Shown here piece by piece: positions 37,163-45,913 of a stretch of DNA of 64,000 nt (the first letter of the stretch is position 1; each line of letters starts with the position of its first letter). The translations under genes and the position numbers were made by a program. A model generated the notes under the pieces. That model saw only the letters and a program-made list of their open reading frames with translations, was not told where the DNA came from and did no database searches. This DNA is from Caldilineales bacterium (lineage in GTDB: Bacteria; Chloroflexota; Anaerolineae; J102): assembly GCA_019695115.1 (NCBI GenBank), contig JAIBAP010000029.1:1-64000 (forward strand), given 5' to 3'.

Positions 37163-37348
37163 GGTAGGGGCGAAGGAAGGTCGAGCGGTTTCGTTCAGCG
37201 ATGCACAAGCGGTGCACAGAAGGATAGCAGATTGCGTTGTTGCTGGCAATCCAAGATCAGAGATCGGCGGTTGGGGGGGTATCCGGCGGAAGTGGTATAG
37301 TGCGGGCCTGTCGGTCCCGGCCACCCCACTCTGGATGAACCAACTGCC

Positions 37349-38266
37349 GTGTCTGCTAGCGAAATCCTCTTTGTCGTCGCCCAACTGATCTTCCTCGAGG
37401 GCATCCTCTCCATCGATAATGCGGCGGTGCTGGGCGCCATGGTGTCGGTGCTGCCGGCCAACGAGCCGATCCCGTGGCCGCGCTCGCTGGCTTTCATGCA
37501 TGGCTGGGGCGACCGCGTGTTGGGCGGCCAGCGGGCAGCGGCGCTCAAGGTGGGGCTTCTGGGCGCCTATGTGGGTCGCGGCCTGATGCTGCTGCTGGCC
37601 ACCTGGGTCATCCGCAATCCGTGGCTGCGTATCCTGGGCGCGGCCTATCTGCTCAAGCTGGCAGTCTCGCATTTGGGTGGCGATCAGCACGCGGGCGAGG
37701 AGGACGGCGCAGACCGCAAGGGCAGTTTCTCGGAGACGGCCTTCTGGCGGGTTGTCGTTGCGGTCGAGTTGGCCGACCTGGCCTTCAGCCTGGACAATGT
37801 GGTGGCGGCGGTGGCGCTGAGCGACCGCTTCTGGGTGGTGATGCTGGGCGTGGCGCTGGGCATTTTGACCATGCGTTTCGCCGCCCAGCTCTTCACGGTG
37901 ATGATCGAGCGTGAGCCGGTCTTGGTGACGGCGGCCTATATCCTGGTCTTCAACATCAGTCTGGAATTGCTGATTGCCGATATCTCGCCCTATTTGTGGT
38001 CGCACGAGATCGACTTTGTGGCCTGGCAGAAGTTCCTGATCTCGGTCCTCACCCTCGTCCTCTGTGTGATCTACGCCCACACACCCTGGCTACGGCAGCT
38101 GTTGCGCCCGGCCCTGCGGCTGATCGCGCGCTTTTTTGGCTTGCTCGATGCCATTTTCGACTATCTCCTGCTGCCCCTCAAGTGGCTGTGGCAGGGTCTG
38201 ATGCTGATCGCTCGCGCCCTGTTTGCCTGGGCGGCGCCTAAACACGCCGGTGATGCTGGCTCTTAG
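37349..38266 (+). CDS. TerC-family membrane protein
   Basis: A 305-residue integral membrane protein with the TerC signature EGILSIDNAAVLGAM near the start and a second LAFSLDNVVAA segment in the middle; about eight spans. TerC proteins take part in metal (manganese) export or tellurite resistance and metalation of secreted enzymes. GTG start at 37349; TATAGT at 37296-37301 is a possible -10. Its 3' end overlaps the convergent prepilin peptidase gene by four bases. Confidence 0.9.
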   Translation: MSASEILFVVAQLIFLEGILSIDNAAVLGAMVSVLPANEPIPWPRSLAFMHGWGDRVLGGQRAAALKVGLLGAYVGRGLMLLLATWVIRNPWLRILGAAYLLKLAVSHLGGDQHAGEEDGADRKGSFSETAFWRVVVAVELADLAFSLDNVVAAVALSDRFWVVMLGVALGILTMRFAAQLFTVMIEREPVLVTAAYILVFNISLELLIADISPYLWSHEIDFVAWQKFLISVLTLVLCVIYAHTPWLRQLLRPALRLIARFFGLLDAIFDYLLLPLKWLWQGLMLIARALFAWAAPKHAGDAGS

Positions 38267-38691
38267 CCGCCGAGGAGGAACGGCAGGGCGCCGAGGGCCA
38301 GGTAAGGGGCGTAGGCCAGGGTGCGGGTGTGGCTGCGGGCCAGTGACAAGGTCAGGGCGACCAGCCCGGCCGCAATCATGCCGAAAAGCAGGGCGAAGAT
38401 AACCTGGGGGAAGCCGAGCATCAGGCCGATGACCCCGGCCAGTTTGACATCGCCCATGCCCAAGGCGCCGGGCCGGATACGAGCCAGCAGCAGGAAGGCG
38501 GCCAGTCCCGCGGCCCCGCCCACCACAGCCGCCGCCGGCGGAGGCTGACGGAAAATCAGGCTGGCCGCGGCGACGATGAGGGCGGTCAGGGCCAGCAGGC
38601 GGTTGGGGATACGATGCTGCCGGAGATCGAAGAGGCTGATCGCCAGCAAGAGCATCGACTCCAGCAGGGTGATGAGGCCGGCGCTGCTCAT
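38263..38691 (-). CDS. Type IV prepilin peptidase (A24 family)
   Basis: A 142-residue aspartic membrane peptidase. Both catalytic Asp motifs are visible: FDLRQHRIPN (D22) and GALGMGDVKLA (about D80). It has about five spans and lacks the N-terminal methylase domain, as in short CpaA-type enzymes. The start overlaps the stop of the upstream GT39-like gene (ATGA). No pilin gene is nearby. Confidence 0.9.
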   Translation of the reverse strand: MSSAGLITLLESMLLLAISLFDLRQHRIPNRLLALTALIVAAASLIFRQPPPAAAVVGGAAGLAAFLLLARIRPGALGMGDVKLAGVIGLMLGFPQVIFALLFGMIAAGLVALTLSLARSHTRTLAYAPYLALGALPFLLGG

Positions 38692-40718
38692 GGCCAGGGC
38701 AGGGTGGTCAGGGTGATGGCGTCGCCGCCGCCGACGAGGGGTAGGCGGGCGCCGTCGGCTTCGTCGTAGAAGCCGGTGATGAGCCGATACTCGCCCGGCG
38801 CGAGGCGGGCGGGCAGGTCGAGGACGAAGGTCGTTTCCACGATCTCGCCGGGCTGCCAGGTGGTGGTGGGGAGCGAACCAAGACCGGGGAAGCCATCCTC
38901 TTGGGCGACGATGCTTCCATCGGGGCCGATCAGTTGGTTGAAGAGCTTCCAGGAGCGGTCGATGGGGCCGCGGCGCTGCCAGTAGAGCGTCAGGCGCAGA
39001 GGCCAGCCGGCTGCAACCGGGGCCAGGTCGTAGCCCAGCAGCCGGATGCCGCCGGTGGTTTCGGCCTGGAGCCGGTGGCCGATGATGGGCGGCTGCGGGC
39101 GCGGTCCCTGGGTGGTGCGCCAGCCCTGCACGCGCACGAACGTGCCGCCGGGGAAGACCTGGTCGTAGACGAGCTGGCCGTGCTCGCTCAGCCAGCCGCG
39201 GATGAAGCCCTGGGGGTCGTTGACGGTGTCGTAGCCGCGCAGCAGCCAGACGGTGTTAGCCGCGGCGAAGAGCTGGCTCAGGCGGGTGGCTGTGTCTTTG
39301 CTGCTGATGGCGTAGAAGTCGCTGGTCGGGTCGCCGCCGCCGACGGTGGCCGGGTCGCCGTCGATGTGGCCGCTGAGGACGACGGCGGGGCCGGGTGGAA
39401 GCGGGTCGGGGGGTGGGAAGTTGCTCAGGCGTCCGAGCCAGCCGATCTCGCCCGGCCAGTAGTAGAGGAAGGCGGGGTAGAGATAGCCGGCGTCGATGAG
39501 GACGGCATCGCGGGGGCCGAGACGGTCGTCGATGGCCCCGACGGCCCCGCGCAGGTCATCAGCGGCTTCATAGGCGAAGCGGTTGGTGGTGTAGTTGCGC
39601 AGGCTGAGCAGGCTGGCAATGATGAGTCCTAGCCCCAGCCCCGTCGCCAAAACCAGTCGCAGTCTCGGCCAGGGCCACGGCGCCCGGACGATGGCGATCA
39701 GCCCGGCCGCCAGCAGGATGGGGAAGGCGCCGCTGTAGAGGGCCAGATAGCGGACGTGGTAGAGCGGTGTGAACAGGATCGAGGCCAGCAGGATCAAGGC
39801 CAGCGGCCCGGCGACGGTGAGCCAGAGGAGCAGGGTCCCGGCCCAGGGCCGCCGGCGGTTGAAGCGGGAGGGGAGGGCGAAGGCGAGCAGGGCGAGGACG
39901 ACGCCCGCAATCGCCCACGGCTGCCAGCGGCCGGGATCGACCGACTGCCCGGCCACGAGGGCGGCGCTGCCTTCGACCCAGGCCCGGCGGAGGAGTTCGA
40001 GCGGGGGCAGGGCGGCGCGCCAGGGGGGGACGGGGGGGTGGAGAATCTGGCGGAGGGCGATGGGCAGCCAGGGGAGGTAGAGCAGGAGGGCGCCGATCTG
40101 CGCCAGCAGCCACGGTCGCAGGCGCCGCCGCTCTCGCCGCCACAGCCAGGGGATGAGGAAGAGGTTGAGGGCGATGAGGTCGAAGCCGGTGTAGTAGAGC
40201 GTCCACAGGCTGAGGGCAGAGAGGATGGCGATGCCGGCCGCCAGGCGCGACGCCGATCCCTGGCCGCCGGCCAGTCGCCAGGCCAGGATGAGCAGCCCCA
40301 GCAGCCAGCAGATCCCCAGCGTGTACATGCGCACTTCCTGGCCGTACCACACAGCCAGGGGGCTGAATGCAACCAAAAAGGCGGCCAGCAGCCCGACGGC
40401 GGGGCCATAGCTGCGCCTGCCCAGGTGAGCGATGAGGGCGACAGCGATGACGCCAAAGAAGAGGGAGAGGAAAGCGAGGGCGAATTCGCTGCGCCCGGCC
40501 GCTGCCATCCAGAGGTGCAAAAGGGCGTAGTAAAGCGGCGGGTGGATGTCGCGGGCGGTGTGCGCCCACATCGCCGCCAGTGGTTTAGCGGCCAGCAGGG
40601 CGCTGACGGTCTCGTCGTACCACAGGCTGTCGGCGCCCAGGCGGTGCAGCCGCAGGCCAAAGGCAAGGAGCAGCGCCAGGAGGAGAGCCAGGCGCTGGCG
40701 AGAGGTGGAAAGGGTCAT
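38688..40718 (-). CDS. GT39-like membrane glycosyltransferase
   Basis: A 676-residue multispanning GT-C protein. The first loop has SLWYDETVSALL, holding the acidic pair typical of dolichyl-phosphate-mannose mannosyltransferase-like enzymes (ArnT/PMT family), followed by DIHPPLYYALLHLW and ten or more spans. A C-terminal soluble domain (about 490-676) resembles a beta-sandwich. The enzyme probably transfers a lipid-linked sugar to a cell-surface acceptor. ATG 40718 is preferred to TTG 40739. Coupled to the prepilin peptidase by a four-base overlap. Confidence 0.85.
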   Translation of the reverse strand: MTLSTSRQRLALLLALLLAFGLRLHRLGADSLWYDETVSALLAAKPLAAMWAHTARDIHPPLYYALLHLWMAAAGRSEFALAFLSLFFGVIAVALIAHLGRRSYGPAVGLLAAFLVAFSPLAVWYGQEVRMYTLGICWLLGLLILAWRLAGGQGSASRLAAGIAILSALSLWTLYYTGFDLIALNLFLIPWLWRRERRRLRPWLLAQIGALLLYLPWLPIALRQILHPPVPPWRAALPPLELLRRAWVEGSAALVAGQSVDPGRWQPWAIAGVVLALLAFALPSRFNRRRPWAGTLLLWLTVAGPLALILLASILFTPLYHVRYLALYSGAFPILLAAGLIAIVRAPWPWPRLRLVLATGLGLGLIIASLLSLRNYTTNRFAYEAADDLRGAVGAIDDRLGPRDAVLIDAGYLYPAFLYYWPGEIGWLGRLSNFPPPDPLPPGPAVVLSGHIDGDPATVGGGDPTSDFYAISSKDTATRLSQLFAAANTVWLLRGYDTVNDPQGFIRGWLSEHGQLVYDQVFPGGTFVRVQGWRTTQGPRPQPPIIGHRLQAETTGGIRLLGYDLAPVAAGWPLRLTLYWQRRGPIDRSWKLFNQLIGPDGSIVAQEDGFPGLGSLPTTTWQPGEIVETTFVLDLPARLAPGEYRLITGFYDEADGARLPLVGGGDAITLTTLPWP

Positions 40719-40744
40719 CGGCCGGCCAGTTTTCGTCAAAGCCG

Positions 40745-41668
40745 TTAGAAGTACCCCTGGCCGAGAACCCTATCCACGTCTGGTGCTGCTTCGTCGATCA
40801 TCGCTTGTATCTTGTCAACCATACGCTGAAACACATCCGCATAGTATCTGGATGAATCGAGGAATTCGACGTACTCCTGTCGATATCTCCGACGCTCATT
40901 GGCGCTGCGGTATTCCTGCCTTACATGCGATGACATCCGCTTCGCTTTGCGAACGATGAGCACATCATCGATGTGAGTAGATGTGATCGAAACAGGGGTC
41001 ATATCCAGGAATTCGCATATCAGAAAATACAACGAGGATGGCACCGCCATCTTGAGATCGCGACTTGTGGCAACGGCCTCTTGAAACATCGTCTTGTCAA
41101 GGTTTGTCTTGCACTCTGCGCAGACGTAGCCAAGATGGGCCTCGACAGTCTCGGCTGCCTTGAATTCCCTGTCAAAGGAGGTCATCATGTAAAGCCGTTT
41201 GCCCAAAATGAAGTCCTGATCTTTGGTTCGTAGCCTGGGCTTTCCTCCATCTCCTGAGTCAGCCAGCGATGCGCCGAAGCTCAAGCCAGAAAACGTCTTA
41301 TGTGGGCCGAGATCAAAGGCTTGACCGCCAAAATAAACACTTCGAAATACAAGCTGTGGCAGAAACTCCTCCAGAATCGTGTTGTCAAGTTTCAGTTGTC
41401 CCTTTTGCCTGTAGAGGAAGTCCTCTGGGCTATCAAAAATGAGTTCAAGCTCAATGAACTTCTTGTAAACATTTGTGGCATGAACGAGCTTCTCTACGAC
41501 ATTGTCTCTCTCTTGTCCCGCCGCTTCCAGTGCTTCGATCCACTGATGGTATCGCTTGATGGCTCCCTCTACCCTTATCTTGTCCACATGAGGCAGCCGA
41601 GAGTTTCGCAATAGTGCGTCAAGTTTATCCAAATGAGGTGTTGGGAGTTTTGGCGCCATTGCGTTCAT
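40745..41668 (-). CDS. Probable restriction endonuclease
   Basis: A 307-residue protein. It contains a PD-(D/E)XK-like site with E185 and K187 in VCAECKTNLDKTMFQEAV and an upstream acidic residue in TKDQDFILGKR. This segment resembles Bpu10I-type restriction enzymes, a family memory that I cannot verify here. It lies 122 bases downstream of a DNA methyltransferase on the same strand, which strongly supports a restriction role. Lower GC than the flanking chromosome suggests transfer. AGGAGATACT precedes ATG 41668. Confidence 0.7.
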   Translation of the reverse strand: MNAMAPKLPTPHLDKLDALLRNSRLPHVDKIRVEGAIKRYHQWIEALEAAGQERDNVVEKLVHATNVYKKFIELELIFDSPEDFLYRQKGQLKLDNTILEEFLPQLVFRSVYFGGQAFDLGPHKTFSGLSFGASLADSGDGGKPRLRTKDQDFILGKRLYMMTSFDREFKAAETVEAHLGYVCAECKTNLDKTMFQEAVATSRDLKMAVPSSLYFLICEFLDMTPVSITSTHIDDVLIVRKAKRMSSHVRQEYRSANERRRYRQEYVEFLDSSRYYADVFQRMVDKIQAMIDEAAPDVDRVLGQGYF

Positions 41669-41697
41669 AGTATCTCCTGAGTTCTCTTTGAGTTAGT

Positions 41698-41790
41698 GTT
41701 CACCTTAGAGGTGCGACGCACTGCGCTGGCGTAGATGATTCGGGTTCACAATACAAGTCGTGAAGTCGCTCAAAGTGCGTCACACCTGAA
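41698..41790. repeat. Dispersed element, copy C (long form, inverted to copy D)
   Basis: About 93 bp whose reverse complement matches copy D: terminal aggtgcgacgcact / agtgcgtcacacct, inner gcgacttcacgac and gtagatgattcgggttc. It fills the gap between methyltransferase and endonuclease genes and abuts the methyltransferase stop codon. Confidence 0.88.
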
Positions 41791-43020
41791 CTAATACGCC
41801 CTGTTGAATATCGGTGTACCTGAAATGCTTGATATATGGTCGATAGCATCGAATAGAAGTTGCCTATTGTTGTCAGGCACTCTTTCTAGTGCATCGTTCA
41901 GTGATAAATGAGCTATTGCCCTTCCAACACGACATGATAGTGTTTCATCGTGTGTATTAGTAGCTTTGGCAAAACTGAGAATATCTTCTCGTATTGATTC
42001 GCCAAATCGATTGATGAAAACCCGTCTCTGGCGCTGAACAAGAGAAAACATCCCTGATGTAACAGCAATCTGTTCAATGATATCCGCATTATAGAAGGAT
42101 GTGCCGAGTACCTTAGACTCGTAACCAACAACCAAGACTGTTCTTGCTTTTGGTCTCAGTACTCGGGCAAGCTCTTGAAGCATTCTTGTCATATCAATGC
42201 AATACTGGACAACTGTATAAAGCCTATTTGAGCGGTTGGCTCGATTTGACCCGATTTCGGACCTTGCAACGCGCAATAGATCCCACCCGAGAATCTCAGC
42301 CGAGCGTCGGTAATTTTGGTGATAATTGAATACATTGATATACGGTGGCGATGTGATAGCGAAATCAACCGACTCGTCCTCAAGTGGAAGTGCTCGGGCA
42401 TCCTGCAAATCAGCCTTGATCCTTTGAGTGGAATAGGGCAACTGCTGGACCAATCGAGTCAGGGCCGTGAATTTCCTCATCACGAAGTCGTTGGTTGGCT
42501 GGTTGCTGTGAAGATCAAGCAGCATTACAAGCGCGTTGCAGAGTATTTTCGCCCGTTCGCTACTCGCAGCGCCTATTCGGATCACCCTTTCCTCCACCGC
42601 GTTTCCTGACAGCTCCTGATCCGAGAAAAGTGCACCAGGGAATTCCTCTTCTATTCTGGCTCGCAGTTCGTTGACGATGAGTCTTCTCATCTCAGGAGGT
42701 ATATTGGTGAACTCGTAGACCTTGCTGAAGCTCCATGCAGATGGGTTGATCTCGAAACCGTACGCAGGCAGAGACATAACTGCCGCTTCATAGAGAACCG
42801 TACCACTTCCCACAAAGGGATCCAGCACCACGGACCCTGGAAGACAGTAGGCGTCAAGCAGGCACTCGATCAATTGGGGGGAAAACTGTCCTCGCCAGGC
42901 GAACAGATTGGAACGCTGTTTGTTTTCTATATCCAGGATCTGTTGTGGTAGGGGTTTGTCGAACTCCTTCACGGCTAACCCTCTTGAAAATATGCCATTC
43001 ACGGTGGATATTGAATCCAT
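41791..43020 (-). CDS. DNA methyltransferase (N4-cytosine/N6-adenine type)
   Basis: A 409-residue site-specific DNA methyltransferase. S-adenosylmethionine motif I VLDPFVGSGTVLYEAAV (DPFVGSGT at 67-74) and catalytic motif IV ITSPPYINVF (TSPPY at 223-227). The SPPY form is most often N4-cytosine. Motif I precedes motif IV. GGAGG upstream sets the start at 43020. Both flanks carry inverted copies of the same ~95-bp element, and the gene is AT-richer than the surroundings, consistent with a mobile cassette. Confidence 0.92.
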   Translation of the reverse strand: MDSISTVNGIFSRGLAVKEFDKPLPQQILDIENKQRSNLFAWRGQFSPQLIECLLDAYCLPGSVVLDPFVGSGTVLYEAAVMSLPAYGFEINPSAWSFSKVYEFTNIPPEMRRLIVNELRARIEEEFPGALFSDQELSGNAVEERVIRIGAASSERAKILCNALVMLLDLHSNQPTNDFVMRKFTALTRLVQQLPYSTQRIKADLQDARALPLEDESVDFAITSPPYINVFNYHQNYRRSAEILGWDLLRVARSEIGSNRANRSNRLYTVVQYCIDMTRMLQELARVLRPKARTVLVVGYESKVLGTSFYNADIIEQIAVTSGMFSLVQRQRRVFINRFGESIREDILSFAKATNTHDETLSCRVGRAIAHLSLNDALERVPDNNRQLLFDAIDHISSISGTPIFNRAY

Positions 43021-43042
43021 CAGGTCAGCCTCCGGCGGATCA

Positions 43043-43140
43043 GTTCAGGTGTGACGCACTTTGAGCGACTTCATGACCTGCATGGTGTTGAGACCCGAGT
43101 CATTTACGCTCGCGCAGTGCGTCGCACCTTAAAGGTGAAC
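43043..43140. repeat. Dispersed element, copy D (long form)
   Basis: Starts gttcaggtgtgacgcact and ends agtgcgtcgcacctt plus aaaggtgaac. The inner part has gcgacttcatgacctgcatgg and gagtcatttacgct. It lies just upstream of the methyltransferase start, inverted relative to copy C and parallel to copy E. The rest of 43141-43340 holds no gene, only a TATAGT (43292-43297) that may be the -10 of the next gene. Confidence 0.9.
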
Positions 43141-43340
43141 ACTTAGCCTGCGGCCAACCTTTTTGACTTGTTTTTGATTCTAGCGCCCTATGCTTTTCGG
43201 AGCAAATATCTGGCGTCCAGCATCCGCCAAGCGAATACCCGCACCCTAACATCGGCATCCCACCCACTGCCCCCGCGCCGCCAGTGCTGTATAGTGCAAG
43301 CCACCATCGATTCCCAGTCTCGCTCCCCCGCACTCCCCCC

Positions 43341-44096
43341 ATGCCCGATCCCCGCCCCACCATCCTCATCTATACCGCCGACCTGTTCTTCGGTCTCCGC
43401 ATCCAGGATGTCGTCGAGAAGCTGGGCGGCCGGGCGCTGGCCGTTTCCTCGGCGGCGGAGCTGGCCGCCGGGCTGGCCGATGTCCCGGCCCTGACCATCA
43501 TCGAGCTGGGGGCCGATCAGGGCTGGGTTGCCGCCGTGCATGAGGCGCGCAAACGGACGCGCGGCGCGCCCATCGCCGCCTTTGGTTCGCATGTCGATAC
43601 GGCGGCGCTGGCGGCGGCGCGGCAGGCGGGCTGCGACTATGTGCGGACGAAGGGCCGCTTCATGGAGGAATTGCCCGCCCTGGTCGAGCGCCATCTCCGA
43701 CCGGCCGCCGATCTCCCCGGCTGCGCTGAGACCCCGAACGAGTTGGTGCGGGAGGGTCTGCGGCTGTTCAACCTGGGTCAGTACTACCCCTGCCACGACG
43801 CCCTGGAAAAAGCCTGGGTCGCCGAAGATCGCCCCTGTCGCGCCCTCTACCAGGGCATCCTCCAGCTTGCCATCGCCCTGCACCACATCGAGGGCGGCAA
43901 CTACGACGGCGCCGACAAGATGCTGCGCCGGGCTACGGCCAAATTCCAGCGGCTGCCGGCCACATGTCAGGGCATCGACGCCGCCGGACTGCTACAAACG
44001 TGCCGCCGGTTGCAGCAGACTCTGCTCGAACTTGGCCCCGCCGCTCTCGCTGCTTTCCCGCGCCACACCTTCCCCACCATTCCCATTCCGGGCTGA
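43341..44096 (+). CDS. Receiver-like N-terminus fused to DUF309
   Basis: A 251-residue protein. Residues 1-110 look like a degenerate response-regulator receiver (TILIYTADLFFGLRIQDVV, then TIIELGAD). Residues about 130-215 match DUF309 (EGLRLFNLGQYYPCHDALEKAW, then YQGILQLAIALHHI), a small helical domain with conserved His and Glu of unknown activity. The start at 43341 is chosen because the upstream frame overlaps the putative promoter. The 3' end overlaps the convergent regulator by 105 bases. Confidence 0.75.
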   Translation: MPDPRPTILIYTADLFFGLRIQDVVEKLGGRALAVSSAAELAAGLADVPALTIIELGADQGWVAAVHEARKRTRGAPIAAFGSHVDTAALAAARQAGCDYVRTKGRFMEELPALVERHLRPAADLPGCAETPNELVREGLRLFNLGQYYPCHDALEKAWVAEDRPCRALYQGILQLAIALHHIEGGNYDGADKMLRRATAKFQRLPATCQGIDAAGLLQTCRRLQQTLLELGPAALAAFPRHTFPTIPIPG

Positions 44097-44822
44097 AGCC
44101 GCGAAAAAAAAGCGCCCGACCGCCTCTCCCAGTTCATCGGCCGGGGGAGGCCCGTCGTCGCCGGCCGGCGGGGGCGCGAAGCGATAGCCGACCCCGGCCT
44201 CGGTCAGCAGATAGATCGGCTCCTGCGGCGCCGGTTCGATCTTGCGGCGGACGCGATTCACCAGCCCCTTGACCAGGTGGCGGTCGCCATCGCCGCTGTA
44301 GCCCCACACCGCCTCGACCAGCGCCTCCAGGGGGAAGACGCGGCCCGGCCGGCTGAGCAGGGTGGCCAGCAGCCGGTATTCGAGCGTGGAGAGACGGAAA
44401 TGGCCGGCGGGCAGGACGATGGACTGGGTTTCGGGGTCGAGCAGGGGGTGGGGCGCGGGCATGGCCGGGATGACCGAGGCTACCCGGCTCAGGGCAAGGG
44501 CCTGAGCGGCCACCAACCGCAGATCGCTCGGCTTCAGCGCCACCAGCGTCGCCCCGTTCAAGTAGAGGTCGAGCAGCGATTCTTCGTCGGCCGGCGGGCA
44601 GTGCACCAACACCGGGGCTGAGGTCAGCGTACGCAAGTCATGCAGGGCTGCCAACGCCGCCTTGACCCCGCTCACATCCACCACCAGAACCGAGACATCG
44701 CCCAACTGGTGCGAATTGGGCGGCGGCGTGCGGCGGACGATGCCGCGTAGACCCACCTGGCGCAAGGCCACGGTCAGTAGCTCGGCCAGCCGTTGTTCTT
44801 CGCAGATGATGAGTGCGTGCAT
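43992..44822 (-). CDS. OmpR-type winged-helix response regulator
   Basis: A 276-residue protein. The N-terminal receiver-like fold has an Asp in SVLVVDVSG (about 49). The C-terminal OmpR/PhoB winged helix runs at about 135-225 (FRLSTLEYRLLATLLSRPGRVF and VKGLVNRVRRKIEP, then YLLTEAGVGYRF). A ~50-residue low-complexity tail follows, encoded within the overlap with the opposite gene. No histidine kinase is adjacent, so it may be an orphan. Confidence 0.85.
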   Translation of the reverse strand: MHALIICEEQRLAELLTVALRQVGLRGIVRRTPPPNSHQLGDVSVLVVDVSGVKAALAALHDLRTLTSAPVLVHCPPADEESLLDLYLNGATLVALKPSDLRLVAAQALALSRVASVIPAMPAPHPLLDPETQSIVLPAGHFRLSTLEYRLLATLLSRPGRVFPLEALVEAVWGYSGDGDRHLVKGLVNRVRRKIEPAPQEPIYLLTEAGVGYRFAPPPAGDDGPPPADELGEAVGRFFFAASARNGNGGEGVARESSESGGAKFEQSLLQPAARL

Positions 44823-44976
44823 CCTGATGTGCGCCCAAAGGAAGTAAAGGACTGCATTGTAGGCAAGCGCGCACCGACCAGCAAATAGACCGCGGCCCCA
44901 AACGATCGTTCCTCAACCCAGGGGAAAGGCAGGGCCGGTGAATGTGCTTCTGCTCTGCCGGCCCTGCCCCTCCCGC

Positions 44977-45231
44977 TCAATAGTCTTCTTCTTCGTCTTC
45001 CTGCCACTCTTCCTCATCTTCGTCCCACTCTTCCTCATCGTCATCCCAGTCGTCGAGGTCATCGTCCTCGTCGTCATCCGACCAGAAGCTAAAGGCGTCG
45101 CCGGGAGCGCCACACTCAGGGCAATGGATAGGGCGATTGCGCAGCGAGCCGCGGCGGGTATAGCCGCATTCATCGCATTCCCATTCGCCGGTGACGGCGC
45201 CAGACGGAGCGCTGCGGGTAGTGGTAGACAT
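44977..45231 (-). CDS. Rubredoxin-like zinc-ribbon protein with acidic tail
   Basis: An 84-residue protein. Two CxxC pairs (CDECGYTRRGSL and CPECGAPGDAF) form a rubredoxin/zinc-ribbon knuckle, followed by a tail of about 35 residues that is nearly all Asp, Glu and Trp. GGAGGAAGGAAC precedes ATG 45231. Function unknown; the acidic tail suggests binding to a basic partner. Confidence 0.75.
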   Translation of the reverse strand: MSTTTRSAPSGAVTGEWECDECGYTRRGSLRNRPIHCPECGAPGDAFSFWSDDDEDDDLDDWDDDEEEWDEDEEEWQEDEEEDY

Positions 45232-45441
45232 GTTCCTTCCTCCGACAGAAACTGATTTCACCGCTCAATTCGTGCGAAAGAGTGCAAATACTTGGTTTCG
45301 CCAGCGACCCGACCGGTGTTCGAGCAACAGGTCAATCGCTGCTATCGTAACAATCGAAGGTAAAAAACGGGTTGCAAGTTGTGTATCAACTCGGTGGCAG
45401 AGCTGCTGCTTTGGTGTCAGACGGGTATAAATGGCGTATCG

Positions 45442-45543
45442 GTTCAGGTGCGACGCACTGCGAGCGACGCACTACGCGCGACTTCATGACCTGCATGGCG
45501 CTGAAACCCGGGTCATCTACGCTGGCGCAGTGCGTCGCACCTC
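45442..45543. repeat. Dispersed element, copy E (long form)
   Basis: Same design as copy D: aggtgcgacgcactgcg start, gcgacttcatgacctgcatggcg and gggtcatctacgct interior, gcgcagtgcgtcgcacct end. It ends about two bases beyond the stop of the SEC-C gene. The remaining intergenic sequence 45232-45441 shows no gene. Confidence 0.9.
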
Positions 45544-45544
45544 T

Positions 45545-45682
45545 TCACTTTTTGCTCTGGTCTTTGCCGAGATGGCAGAGCTTGTATTTCTTGCCGCTGC
45601 CGCACCAACAGGGGTCGTTGCGGCCCCAGCGGGCCAGTTGTTCGGGCGCGGGTTTCTTGGTCTGGGGAAGGAGCTTCAACAT
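45545..45682 (-). CDS. Small SEC-C motif protein
   Basis: A 45-residue protein ending in the SEC-C zinc-binding motif [16 protein letters not shown] (CxC-x8-CH), as found at the C-terminus of SecA and in many small stand-alone proteins. A GAGGT sits seven bases before ATG 45682. The stop is followed at once by repeat copy E. Too short for standard ORF thresholds but the motif is complete. Confidence 0.85.
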   Translation of the reverse strand: MLKLLPQTKKPAPEQLARWGRNDPCWCGSGKKYKLCHLGKDQSKK

Positions 45683-45913
45683 GGACAAACCTCAGTGCAA
45701 ACAGAAGCCTGCCGGCTGACTGTTCACACAAGTCGGGCCGGCAGGCGAGGGGAAGTTGGACAAACCGGCGGACTGTACGTCAAAACCACCCGTGGCGCAA
45801 ATCTCTGCGCCCATTCGTTTGCGCCTTCGTTTGCTCTTTGCTAAAGTTAGGCGAAATTGCCAACCTTTCCAAACGGTTGGCTACTCTGCTACCCATTTCT
45901 CTGAGGTGCGCCC

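Noticed and set aside
37163-38080. Upstream extension of the class V aminotransferase frame
   Set aside because: The extension is antisense to the TerC gene and would add ~306 residues not found in this enzyme family; the natural start MPRLYIPGP is at 37162.
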